Made by a program: the position numbers and the translations under genes. The notes beneath the pieces were generated by a model that saw nothing but the letters and a program-made list of their open reading frames with translations, did no database searches and had not been told where the DNA came from. Of a stretch of DNA of 64,000 bases, positions 1 through 11,149 are shown piece after piece. The stretch is from Acanthochlamys bracteata (lineage: Eukaryota; Streptophyta; Magnoliopsida; Pandanales; Velloziaceae), in NCBI GenBank assembly GCA_019914995.1, contig CM034137.1, forward strand, positions 7,405,155 through 7,469,154. Direction: 5' to 3'. How positions within the stretch are numbered: the stretch's first letter is position 1; every line of letters begins with the position of its first letter.

Positions 1-2427
1 TTGCAAGAGTTCTGACTTGGTTTTATTTATTTTTCTTGAAAACGAAGATATTTTTTGCCTTTCGGCAAAATGAATTATTAAAGGTTTTTATAACGTTAGC
101 AATATAAGGGTTTTCTTTTTTGGAAGAAGCAACTGGTTTGATGTTGGATTTATTGTCACTGTTTCATTATATGACTGTTCCCTCAATTATTTCCTCATGT
201 ATGCTTATTCTTTGGAAGTTGAATTAATTGACAGTATTGAGCTTATTCTTTTTATCTTTATAATTTATTTTTTTAATAAAAAATTACTTTCAGATATTAA
301 AAAAAAAGTCACTTTTTGCTTATTATTTCGCAAAAGAAGGCTCACTTTAATAATACTATTTATAATAATTTATTTTTTAGTAACTAATTTTTTATTTAAA
401 AAAAGCACCTAATGTGCTACTATAGTACTTTTTAAAAATTATAATGTCATATATATATATGTGAAGAAAATATATGCGTATTGTCATTTTAGATACACAT
501 TGGTTAATATAAGGTGCGTAAAAAATTTAAAATTTGATCATTATTGTTGGATATATTATGAATTATAAATACAAATTTCAGCTTAATCAGATATTGAATT
601 GATTTTCATTTGATCTCTTGATCAATATAATAAAAAAATAATATATTTTATAAATTTTATTAAATTTTTTTGTCTGTCATATTGATCAAATACTATATGT
701 ACCTTTATATATATACAATATAATTAAAACGTATAGCACCTTTATATTTGCTTTTGTAATTTTAGTTTACAATTTAGTTTTTAAAAATTATATTTAGATC
801 ATTGTTTGACAAGTAAATAAACTATAAGATGCCAATAAGTTTCATGCTTGTTTAAGGAGTTGGTTTTTTTTATCTCTTTGTTTATATAAGAGCAATATAA
901 ATAACAACACGTATTAATTATGTAATTATCATTAATAACAAAAAGTTTAAATTTGATTCGTTCTATTCGGCGACGGAAAGAAAAGAACTGACACTAGATT
1001 CCATTTTTTAACTAAATCTTACTTTTTAGAAGTTAAAACAGTTATTAGTAGAAATTATAATTAATTCATTTTGCAATAACATCACCCTGTTATTGTTTAT
1101 TTTAGAAAGAAGCCAAATATTTGAAGGGCCACAAGTTGGGTAGGGTCCATTAGGAGGGAATGTTAGGAGATATTTAGGAGTATTTAAAAAAAGTTAAAAA
1201 AATTTAAAATATTTTTAAAAATAAAATTTAGTTTTATTTAGAAAAAAGTAGATGATAATAAAATTTTACTGTGTAGATTTTTTCTGTACTTAAATTTTTA
1301 AAAATTGCTATATAATATTATAAAAAATTTATTAAATATGAATAAAGAATTGGACGAAAAGAATTAAAAATTTAGCTAAAATATCACTTTATTGTTGTAA
1401 TTAAGCGTTTGTTTGGCATTACTTTTCAAACATCATTTCTTAATTTTTTAATTCCATGTTTTTTTAATAAAATTTATATAATAGTTTATAAATTTATTTG
1501 AAAATTTAAAAATATAAAAAACTTTTATGTTATAAAATGTTATTATTACTTAAATTATTTGATTTTATAAAAAAAAAAGAATTATTTTTAAATAAAATAA
1601 AGATATTTATTTATTTTTAAAAATTATTTTTCGTAATCACTCATAAAACAATCATAATTCTGCTTTGAAAATTAAAGGTGGGCATTTAAAAGTGATTTTT
1701 AAAATAGAATTTTTTTTAAATAAATAATATTTTTATTTTTTTATTAAAAAAAATAATAATAAGTAATAAAAAAATTTCACTACGTAATATTTTAAATTTT
1801 TAAATAAAATTTTCTAAATATTTATAAAAGTTATATTAAAAACGTAAAAAAAATTAAATAATTATTTTTGAAGTAAACTAGGCAAAACAGTTCTGAATCA
1901 AATTTTAATGGCAGTAAGGATGTGTCTTTAAGTCTTTAACTAAAATGATTATTACAAAATTGGTTAACAAAAATACATGGTGTGAAATTGAGAGCGAGTA
2001 TAAAGTTTATATTAAAAAAAGGTAAAATTAATATTTTATCTTTTTATCTGAAAATATAAAAATGATTTTATACAAAAGTAAGTAATAAAAACAAAAAAAC
2101 ACATACCAAAATGCAAACACATTGCACAAAAGTTTAATATAGTGGTCCACATTATTTTCAGCTGAAAATATTAGACCGTCTCTTTTTCGAAAAGATAATC
2201 TTCATTTTCTAATATTTTAGTAAACAATCTCCCAATAACACCAATTGCATATGATAACCATGTAGTGGTTACGTTTACTACCTTCCCAACTCACTCCCAA
2301 ATAGAAAACACTAACTATAACCAATATAAAGATAGCCACGTCAACGAATCCCAAAAACAGCATCTAATAGAAGCCATGTCACTCTATTAATAAAACAACG
2401 CACACCTATATGGCTAATATATAATGA
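1..2427. other. AT-rich intergenic region with MITE-like repeats
   Basis: No coding exon is recognisable on either strand. The short open frame at 197-412 is AT-rich and resembles no family I know. The sequence is dominated by long A/T runs. Two stretches, about 1405-1645 and 1678-1893, resemble the AT-rich repeat family found elsewhere in the window, with edges carrying GTTTGGCATT-like words. A small perfect hairpin (TTTTGCC, loop TTTC, GGCAAAA) lies at 53-70. Confidence 0.6.
1405..1893. repeat. Two adjacent AT-rich MITE-like copies
   Basis: The left unit begins GCGTTTGTTTGGCATTAC at 1405. The right unit begins near GGGCATTTAAAAGTGA at 1680 and ends close to AGGCAAAACAG. Both hold the shared core seen across the window: alternating AAATTTATTT, TTTATAATA and AAAAATATAAAAAA words. 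Inner and outer boundaries are approximate because the core is low complexity. Confidence 0.45.
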
Positions 2428-2433
2428 CACGTG
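2428..2433. promoter_or_regulatory. G-box CACGTG upstream of RPI
   Basis: A perfect palindromic CACGTG within ACACGTGC lies about 375 bp upstream of the RPI start codon. Plant bZIP and bHLH factors bind this core. Its position suits a proximal promoter, but a six-base match alone is weak evidence of function. Confidence 0.35.
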
Positions 2434-2805
2434 CTGATATTTAAATGAAACTGTGTAAAAGTTTGTATTTGATGTAATGGTTCGTGTAGCGGATCATAAC
2501 GCGTGTGCTGTGCAACACCGTTCTCCTCTCCGGCGTGCTACTCTATTATAATTCGATATATCGCAAGCTTTCTCGCAGCCGCCGTGTTCTTCACCACCAC
2601 CACAGCAAAATCTACAAACCCTAATTTTTTCCCATGAAATAAATTTCCCAAAGTGTCCCCCAAAAGTTCCAAATTCCACAATGAGCGATTGAAATTGATT
2701 CAATTTTTTCGTCCACTCTTTTCCAATCAATCAAAAGTTTCAACTTTTCTTGTTTCTGAAATCTGAATTTGTTCCCAAAAGATTTGGTTTTTGTTGTGAT
2801 ATATA

Positions 2806-3627
2806 ATGGCGATGAGTGGAACGGCGGCCGTGGAGGTGGCTGTGCCGTTTCCTCATTTACTTGTTCCATCTGCTGCGGCGGCGATGGGCCCGCCACATCC
2901 TCCTGCTTTGACACAAGATGATTTGAAGAAGATTGCGGCGTATCGGGCGGTTGATTTCGTGAAACCTGGTATGGTTCTAGGCCTTGGAACAGGTTCAACT
3001 GCTGCACACGCTCTCGATCGAATTGGTGATTTGATTCGTTCTGGTGAGTTGTACAACATAATTGGGATTCCAACTTCGAAAAAAACGGAATTGCATGCGA
3101 AGCGTGTCGGGATTCCTCTCTCTGATCTTGACGCTCACCCTAACGTCGATCTTTCTATTGATGGAGCTGATGAAGTTGATCCCAGTCTCAATCTTGTTAA
3201 AGGACGTGGTGGGTCTTTGTTTAGGGAGAAGATGATCGAAGGGTGTAGCCGGGAATTCGTTGTGATTGTTGATGAATCGAAGCTTGTTAGCCGGCTCGGT
3301 GGTAGCGGCCTAGCTGTGCCGGTAGAGATCGATCCTTTTGCGTGGCCGGTGACTCTGCGAAGGCTTCGGAATCTGTTTGATAGAGTTTCTGGATTCGAGG
3401 CTAAGCTGAGGACTGCTGGTAAGGAAGGAAAGGATCCATTTTTGACAGACAACAATAATTACATCGTAGATTTGTACTTTGAGAATGGGATCGAGGAGGA
3501 TTTGCTTGAGGTCAGCGATCGTATTCTGCGCATCACTGGTGTCCTTGAGCACGGAATGTTTCTTGGTATGGCTACGGCGGTGATCGCCGCAGGGAAAGAT
3601 GGGAAGGTTACCATCGTAGAGAAGTGA
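2806..3627 (+). CDS. RPI2: Ribose-5-phosphate isomerase, type A, cytosolic-type
   Basis: Interconverts ribose 5-phosphate and ribulose 5-phosphate in the non-oxidative pentose phosphate pathway, supplying nucleotide and sugar metabolism. The 273-residue single-exon protein has the family's phosphate-binding GLGTGSTAAHALD (about 59-71), the IPTSKKTE segment, the catalytic-site DLSIDGADEVD (about 114-124), and KGRGGSLFREKM with its active-site Lys. Length and lack of introns match the Arabidopsis RPI1/RSW10 and RPI2 genes. The 45-residue N-terminal extension is Ala/Pro-rich but not a convincing plastid transit peptide, so a cytosolic isoform is inferred. ATG at 2806 is chosen because it opens the frame; a second in-frame Met follows two codons later. 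Long antisense frames inside the gene are shadows of its GC-rich codons. Confidence 0.93.
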   Translation: MAMSGTAAVEVAVPFPHLLVPSAAAAMGPPHPPALTQDDLKKIAAYRAVDFVKPGMVLGLGTGSTAAHALDRIGDLIRSGELYNIIGIPTSKKTELHAKRVGIPLSDLDAHPNVDLSIDGADEVDPSLNLVKGRGGSLFREKMIEGCSREFVVIVDESKLVSRLGGSGLAVPVEIDPFAWPVTLRRLRNLFDRVSGFEAKLRTAGKEGKDPFLTDNNNYIVDLYFENGIEEDLLEVSDRILRITGVLEHGMFLGMATAVIAAGKDGKVTIVEK

Positions 3628-4278
3628 TTCTAATTTTGGATGAATTTATGAATTATATGATAATTGGAGCTAAGAGAACAGGGTTTACATTGGTTTTAAC
3701 CTGATATCAATTTTCAGGCACATAGGACAGTTAGAGCTTATCACATGTGCATGGAAGTTCTAGTTTGCCTTCCCTTGTAGTTATGGGGGAGATTTGAATC
3801 AACTCAGGTTTCTAATAAATTTTTATTTGTGATATTATGGTAATGTTTGAGTATGCTTTTCAATTTTTTTTAGTTTTAATTTTATATTGTTTAATGAAGT
3901 TTTTATAATATTTTATACAAAATTTTTTAAATAATTTTTATAGTTATTATATATTATAAGTGAATTTTAAAATAAATTTAATAAAAATACTTTATTTTAA
4001 AATTTAAATTTAAATTATATTAAAAATAAATTTTAAAAAAATTGAGCTCGGAAGAAGCCCCCACACATGTTTATCTTTATTCTCTTCAGTATTTCCACTT
4101 TCAAAAATTAAGCCCAGGCCCAAATCTCCTCTTATTCTGGCCCATTTTCATTACCATACGTTCCCCGCATATCTATCGACGTTTCCCTTTACCGTTTCCC
4201 GTTCCACCCGTTGTACTCGTTACTACTTCGCGAACTCCGCCCGCCCTCTCAAAACTCTCACCAACCCCGCTCCGTCAC

Positions 4279-4279
<1 letters not shown>
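3628..4279. other. Intergenic spacer between RPI and PPT
   Basis: About 200 bp of probable RPI 3' UTR is followed by an AT-rich stretch (about 3890-4040) and then the more GC-rich, C/T-rich promoter and leader of the translocator gene. No coding sequence is seen. Confidence 0.5.
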
Positions 4280-4311
<32 letters not shown>

Positions 4312-4313
4312 GG
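4280..4313 (+). repeat. CT microsatellite in the PPT 5' leader
   Basis: A nearly pure CT run ends 9 bp before the PPT start codon. Pyrimidine-rich leaders of this kind are common in plant nuclear genes for plastid proteins. The run is likely length-polymorphic. Confidence 0.8.
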
Positions 4314-4321
4314 AAGCAAGG

Positions 4322-7044
4322 ATGCAGAGCTCCGCCGCCGTTCTCTCCTCCGCCGCTACCGCAGCCACGGCAGCTCCACTCCTCCGACGCCACCACCTTC
4401 GCTGCGGCATCTCTATTTCTCCTTTGATCCTTTCCAGATCCGATCCCAAACACTTCAACCCGCTCTCTTCTTCCCCGATCCGGAATGTTCACGGCCCTCT
4501 ATCCTTCACTACTCGACCTTCTATTGATCGCCGGAACACTGCCATGATTGTGAAGGCTATTGATGGTCCTGCTGCGGTGCCGGCACCGGTGCCGGAAGAG
4601 AAGCCTGCTACAAGTGGCAGTAGTGTGATGCAGACGTTGCAGCTCGGCGCGTTGTTTGGGTTGTGGTATCTGTTCAATATTTACTTCAACATTTACAACA
4701 AACAGGTAATATTAGAGAAAGAGTATCTGCATAGCTTTTCAAAAATTGAAGGAAATTTTGGTCCAAGATGAATACGTGGTTATTATGTTCATCTCTGGCG
4801 CTTTTGCATGATTACAGCGATGATTTTTGCATTTTCTTTAGATCAGATCGTGTATATAGATTTTGGAAAGAGTTGGCCATGTATCTATTGCTCACTGCCA
4901 TATAGAGTATATCTTTGAAGAAATTACATTGCGCTAGTGCAGTACATGGGAAGAGACTTGATTATGTAGGAAAGAAGCATAGTGAGTGACATCACACTAG
5001 GAACTGTTTTTATCTTTTTAACATCATCGCTTGATCTCCACCTCGCTACAGAAGGCTAAGTGATAAAGTAGAATCTACGAGGTTATCATTTTTAACCAAA
5101 TAACTCATTATTGCTTGATCTGTTTTTGAACTCTGTTGTAGTTCAAGCTATTCCGCGCTCGCATGTATAATTGTTTCCTCTTGTTTGTTGGCTTGAGTAG
5201 TTTCTTGATGATGTATACCAGCTCAGATTTGATGTAACTGGCCTCGAGTACTTAATTGCGTCATGTCTGTTGTTCTTCTTACTACATGTCACATACTGGC
5301 GGTCGGTAGAGTAGATTATAACTTGAAAAGTAAAGAGGATTTAGTCTTGAAAGTTAACTAGCTTGACAACTAAGCTCAAGGTGCTACAAATTACCTTAAC
5401 AATAGAGTTATAAAACAAAGCTGACGTCAAGATGGAGCTTCACAGATAAACATCAGTTTTTGATGTCTACTTTATCTCATCTTACTGCATAAGATAGAGC
5501 TTGCTGATCCCTTCTTGTGTACAGGTTTTGAAGGTCTATCCATATCCTATGACAATGACAACAGCTCAGTTTGCTGTTGGAACTGTTTTTGTTTTGTTAA
5601 TGTGGGGTGCTAATATTCACAGAAAGCCTAAGATATCTGCTCAGCAGGTATATGTCATCTGCATGAATTTTGTCATAGGTGCTCATGGATATATGTCGTC
5701 TCAACAGTATCATTTCTTGAAATTTGCAGCTATTTGCAATTTTACCGTTAGCAATGGTGCACACAATGGGTAACCTTTTCACCAATATGAGTCTCGGGAA
5801 AGTAGCTGTGTCATTCACCCACACAATTAAAGCCATGGAGCCATTTTTCTCTGTTCTTTTGTCAGCCTTGTTTCTTGGAGAGGTATACTTTACCTTGCTT
5901 TTTTAAAAAAAAATTTAACTTTATTCTCATTGCTACAAATCCTGGTCCGAGAAGTTAATGGTGGAATGGACATGAGATATGAAATATATCATAGTTTGTC
6001 CATAAGTTGTTGAATGTTGCATCCATATGTCTTCCTCATCATGGATGCTGCCTTCTAATCTTTTAGGTTCTATCTGCATTCTTCGCTGCAAGTCATGATG
6101 AATTAATAAACATCATATGCCTGTTTGAACCACATCTATGCTTGTTTGTTTTGATTTATACAGTTAGCACATCATAATTTATTTTACTTTCAATTGATGG
6201 CTTGCTTATATCCTTATTTCTTAATCCTTTGTGTTTGTATTCTTTTGGGAAATCTATTTTCAGACACCTACTGGCTGGGTTGTAGCTTCCCTTGTGCCAA
6301 TTGTTGGTGGTGTTGCATTGGCTTCAGTTTCCGAGGCTTCTTTCAACTGGTAAGTAATTACAAACGGGTTGATATATTAAAATCGGCTCTAGAAGTTGTC
6401 TATTTACATCATTCATGACCTTCTCTAAATTAGTTAAAATAGCATAAAATTTCCAAGACTTCCTTTTTGACAAGATAGTTACTTATGTTTTATTGCTGCT
6501 GGAAAGGGCTGGGTTTTGGAGTGCAATGGCTTCTAATGTGACCTTCCAGTCTCGTAATGTACTAAGCAAAAAACTTATGGTCAAGAAAGAGGTAACTTAA
6601 ACTCGAGGTTCATTAGGCATCAGTTATTCTCTGCTTACCACTGATCAATTAAAAGTCATGTCCTTGTTCATTTCCGGTCCTTAACCTGGTAACTTGCCAT
6701 ATTTCTCTGTTGGGCATGATAATAATAAGATGTTTTCAATCTTCAAATCATTTATTTATTTTTGCTACAACAGGAATCTCTGGACAATATCAATCTCTTC
6801 TCCATTATAACAATTATGTCTTTATTCCTGCTAGCACCTGTGACTCTATTTTCTGAAGGCGTCAGATTCACTCCATCTGTTGTTCAGGCTGCTGTGAGTA
6901 TATTAGCAAAGAATAGTATATCTTAAAGTAATAGCTCATGTTTACAATTACCAATTTGTTGTCATTGTAGGGTTTAAATCTTAAACAGATATACACCAGA
7001 TCTCTCATTGCTGGACTTTGTTTCCATGCATATCAGCAGGTGTA

Positions 7045-7097
<53 letters not shown>

Positions 7098-8663
7098 CTA
7101 TTACAATATAGTGAAACATCAACCTTTGAGCTTCTAGGTTGTATAAATTAAAAGTTCATGAAACTAGAGGTAGCACAAGAGCTTCCTATGGAAAACTGCT
7201 GTACATTGTTTGACCAGAACTTTCTCAAACTATAGTTGCAATGCAAAATTCCAATTTATTAAGCAATAATTTTAAATTTTAATTAATCAGACAATGTCCA
7301 TTATCTTATTATTATTGTTGTTGTTGTTGTTGTTCCTCCCGTGTCTATCTCAGATACGATCTTCCATCATGCTTAACTTGAACCGCTAACGAGAAATGAG
7401 CAGGAAACAATAGACTGTCTTATCATTTCTCAAATGTGCCGACATCGTGCATGTCTTCTCTTCATGTTACCTATTGCAAGCACTACATCATCATAGTTGA
7501 TCTCAAAAACATTTAAACAATCTAGGCGTAAGGTTTCTTGTGCTCATTCTTGCTGGTAGTATTCATGCATTATGCACAGAAAAAGAGCTTCATTCTTGTG
7601 GAAGGAGCCCCAACAATGCAACGGTTATCAAAGAAGCACCAATGCCCTGGCGGAACCCATAGCTGAGAGAGGGACGCCAATGGATCTGACTGTACGAGGG
7701 ATGTGGGTGGGGCCAGCCAATGAAAGGATGGCTGAATGTGGGAGTTGGCTGGTTTGGTGGATCTGGAAGGGAAATAGAGAATAGAGATGGGAAGTCTCTT
7801 TAAGAGAATTCAACTAAGTCTCTTCAAGGGAATTTAACTAAAAGAGAGAATAAAGAAGAACATAATTAACTAAAAGTGGATATTGTTTTTTACCACAATT
7901 TTCAGAGTATTTTTGGGTGTTTAATTTCCTCAAAGCAATCATCCAAAGCGCCTCTATTAGGAATTTTATCCTATAGATTTAAAAATCTAGAGTTAGAGCC
8001 TAAAACTACAGATGTGAGAGTATCCAAACAGGGCCTAGGAAACTCTTTGAGCAGTCACCTTCTAAGGTCTCTTCTTGTACTTCCATTCTATTTTCTCAAT
8101 TAAGGTCCATGTTCAGTGAAGCTCATTATGCCTATATCTGATTTTTGTGATGCAGTACTTGTATATTCACCAGCAAAACCCCTAGACTACTAGCACCACA
8201 TACCAAGGATTTAAGAGGTCCACTTTGATTTAGAATTAATTATATTACTTTACATGCATAACTCATCATTGAGAGTTCTAAATTCCTAGACACGATATTC
8301 CTTGTTCTGTGCTTTATGGTTATTGAGTTAGTATGTGTTCTCTCCTTCGTTGGATATCTGTCCCTCATATCTCTATCATACAGGTATCATACATGATTTT
8401 GGCTAGGGTCTCCCCTGTTACCCACTCCGTCGGCAACTGTGTCAAGCGTGTCGTGGTTATAGTGACATCAGTCCTTTTCTTCAGAACCCCAGTTACACCT
8501 GTAAATGCTCTCGGTAGGCATCCGAACCTCTATCTGGCAGAAGGCATTTCCTTTAGACATTATTGAAAATTTCTTTTAATTTTTTACCTCAGGAACTAGT
8601 GTGGCCCTTGCTGGGGTTTTCCTATACTCAAGAGTGAAAAGGATCAAGCCAAAAACTGCTTGA
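4322..8663 (+). CDS. PPT: Plastid phosphoenolpyruvate/phosphate translocator (9 exons)
   Basis: Exchanges phosphoenolpyruvate for phosphate across the inner plastid envelope, feeding the shikimate pathway. Exons: 4322-4705, 5525-5647, 5730-5882, 6264-6349, 6507-6591, 6774-6893, 6971-7039, 8384-8513, 8593-8663; 1221 nt, 406 residues, the usual family length. Residues 1 to about 78 form a Ser/Ala/Arg-rich transit peptide. The mature part starts near [20 protein letters not shown] and has the drug/metabolite-transporter fold. PPT-type blocks follow: [80 protein letters not shown] and [12 protein letters not shown]. These distinguish it from triose-P, Glc6P and Xul5P translocators. Intron 7 (7040-8383) is unusually long, begins with a CT microsatellite and contains probable transposon sequence. 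PPT1 versus PPT2 was not resolved. Confidence 0.95.
7047..7094 (+). repeat. CT microsatellite in PPT intron 7
   Basis: About 24 uninterrupted CT dinucleotides start a few bases after the intron 7 donor. A shorter TTA/TTG trinucleotide run follows at about 7305-7335. Confidence 0.9.
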
Positions 8664-10509
8664 GGAAGATCAATCTGTTGTCTTTTTGAGTTACGGTGAA
8701 AGAAGCCCCACCAAATTCCCTCAAGTTGTGATAATTTTGACGCATCTATGTGTTTATAAGCTCCCATTCTGCCGGGACTGTGTAGGTATTTTATCTTTTA
8801 CCAAATTTTGATTCAGACTTGTTATTATCTATTCAAATGTTGTAACTTATTAGCAGAGGTGGTTTTCCATTGTTCCTTGTAGAGTTGTCTCCTGATTCTC
8901 GTATCAAATTTTTGTCTTTTGAACCATGGGAGCTGATGAGTTATGTTTCCATGAAGGTCGTTGCAAATAAATAGACATAAACATTCCTATCTGTAGTAGG
9001 AAAATGTCATCATTTTTAGATGACTATCTACATCATAATGCAGTTGGTAATCAGCTACAACAAATTATATATCGTTGTTTTTTTATTTCATTTTGTTGTA
9101 CTTGTCATAGGACCTCATTTGCTATAACTTGTGGTCCAATTCTGACTGGCCTTTGCCTTCACCAAGAAAAGGCTAGAGAAAACATGCGGTTGTGTCCTTA
9201 TCTTCTCCCAAATGCAATGACGCAATTGGTTGTAAGGTTATTTGTAGCCCAACAACATTTGACAAAATTTTGAAATTTTTATTTGAAAGTCGTTCATTTA
9301 ATATGTTAAAATTATCCAAATTAGACCAGCGAATAATTTAATAGAGTTTAAAGTCAGATTTTAGCTGTTTGGTAGAAGTTAAAAAGATTTTGTTTGTTGC
9401 ATTTTGATCTTCTAGCTTCTGCATTTTAGCTTCCGAGTTTTTTTTGTTGCACTTTCATTTGCATCGTGTAACTTCTACATTTTAGCTTTTGATTTTAAAG
9501 TTGGATTCTTGATAGCTCTACGCAACAAACGCTAAAGATTCTTTAAAATTATTTTCAAACTATTTCTCTTAGAAATACCTTGTGGAAATGTTCTAAACTT
9601 ATTGAGCATTTCTTTTTGTCCTTAATAATTGATGGTCATAGTTTTTTGAATATACCTTTGTGTTTTTCTTTTGCTTACATGAAAGGAAGATATTATGCAG
9701 TACCTATTTCATTTCTCTTTTTAAATTCTCAAGATCTCCGTTGTTGCTTCTTGTTTCTTATTAATTTTTATTTTGGGAGAGGCCAATCTACAGTTGTCCT
9801 TTTTGTCTATAGAGAAAGCTAGAACTTATTGTTTTCTTAACAAAAGAAAAAAAAATCACTGACTCGCAGTTTCTTGAAGTTCATGAAAGGCGAAGAATGA
9901 AGCTTTTGAAACCCTTTTGAGTACGTGTTTTGGATTCAATTGTTGAGATGTAGCTTTCAGAACTGTTGTTACATCTGCTTAATTATATATTACCTGTCTG
10001 TTTTTGGTCTTTATGCTTCTTGTCAATAGATTTGCTGACATAATTAGGGTTTTTCATTTTTCTGAAAGATTCTCTTTTTCATTTTCTTTACAAACAACGT
10101 GAAACAAAACGTTCTAAAACAAATTCTGCAGGTTTTGAAGGTAGACCTATATCTCCAGACCTGCTTCACCATTGTTGTCCATAAATTCTTGAAATTGCTT
10201 GATTTCATTTGATTAACAGAAGAAATATTGCTCAATTTTATGCTGCATTTTTCAAACTTGCCAAGAATGAGATGGTTCTGTTTAGTTCAGCTAATGCAAG
10301 AAAGATGTTGAGAGGAAAAACATGAACACGAATCTTGCAAATATATGAAATCATTTAACTTTCTGTGTAATATTAATCTGAAAAATAGAAGCATTTGCAA
10401 ATGTTTGTAACAAAATGTAGATTTTTAATTGTTTTGTACCGAAAAACGAATGCAAGAATTTCTCAAGTGCCACACATTGGAATTGTTGGTAATGGCGTGA
10501 GGTCCAACT
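8664..10509. other. PPT 3' flank and anonymous spacer
   Basis: The probable PPT 3' UTR extends from 8664. A stretch at about 9375-9540 contains GCTGTTTGGTAGAAGTTAAA, internally repeated words such as CTTCTGCATTTTAGCTT, and a right part with GCAACAAACGC, suggesting an old repeat element. A plus-strand run near 10230-10320 reads as about 24 codons without a stop, but I cannot match it to a family. No intact gene is seen. Confidence 0.4.
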
Positions 10510-11149
10510 CCCTTGCATCAACTTCTCAGTTAAAGGCGTGAGGTACTCCTCAGCTATCCTCGACTGCAGATAGTGCATGGCATAGGGCAGGGTTGTCGTG
10601 TTCGATATCCTTTGAATGTTATCGAAATGTGTTCGCAATCCTCAATTCCAAACAACAATAGAAACCATCAGATAAACTTGCAAACTACATGAGAAAAACA
10701 CAATATTAAAAATTAAATCTAACAACTATGATTTAAAAGGGTTCACTCTCCAGCTGATTCTCCACATCAACCCGCCTTCTATAGTTCTATGTGAACCATA
10801 GAGCTTGTGCAAAGCATACCCACCGCCTACAACCCCAAGGGTGATTAAGGGAATATTTGAAATTACTTATTACAAAAGAAATTTTATGAAAAAAAAGATA
10901 TGAGAATTTTAAAAAATGAATCATACTTTTTTACTTTAAAAAATAAAATAATTAATAATAAAATTTTACGATATAAATTTTTTTTTATATTTTTAAAAAT
11001 TTATAAATAAATTTTATAAACTATTATAAAAACTTTATTAAAAAATATAAAATAAAAAACTAAGGTGAAAAGAAATAATAAGTTCTCTCAAACATCAACT
11101 AAAAAACCTTCCTCTTGTGCCTTCTCCAAAGGTCCCTAGTATGTTCGAA
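10510..11149 (-). pseudogene. PEX3 (peroxin-3) 5'-end pseudogene, interrupted by a MITE
   Basis: Three minus-strand pieces follow the order of the plant PEX3 N-terminus. At 11149-11101 the frame reads RDLWRRHKRKV, matching the basic N-terminal segment. At about 10845-10743 it reads LITLGVVGGGYALHKLYG, the membrane-anchor region, then continues after a frame change as RRVDVENQLESE. At 10638-10510 it reads HFDNIQRISNTTTLPYAMHY and then LQSRIAEE, the conserved segment after the first intron. PEX3 is the peroxisomal membrane receptor for PEX19. Here the start codon is not visible, a 251-bp AT-rich element splits the first exon, there is a frameshift in exon 1, and nothing recognisable as PEX3 follows. 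It is a dead 5' fragment. The family call rests on remembered plant PEX3 sequence, not a search. Confidence 0.72.
10849..11099. mobile_element. Tourist-like (PIF/Harbinger-type) MITE inserted in the PEX3 pseudogene
   Basis: This 251-bp AT-rich element has imperfect inverted ends: left GGGAATATTTGAAATTACTT, right (reverse complement) GTTGATGTTTGAGAGAACTT, both continuing ATTA. It is flanked by TAA at 10846-10848 and 11100-11102, a 3-bp TTA/TAA duplication typical of PIF/Harbinger MITEs. Removing it plus one TAA rejoins the PEX3 frame on either side to within a T-run length difference. This is the best-defined copy of the window's main AT-rich repeat family. Confidence 0.68.

Noticed and set aside
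197..412. 71-codon frame near the left edge
   Set aside because: It is Ile/Phe/Leu-rich as expected from AT-rich DNA, with no family resemblance and no promoter context.
2853..3552. Long antisense open frames opposite the RPI gene
   Set aside because: They follow from the codon bias of a GC-rich single exon and resemble no protein family.
10230..10330. Plus-strand coding-like run (FYAAFFKLAKNEMVLFSS)
   Set aside because: Only about 30 codons, no splice context or family match, and it lies beside pseudogene debris.
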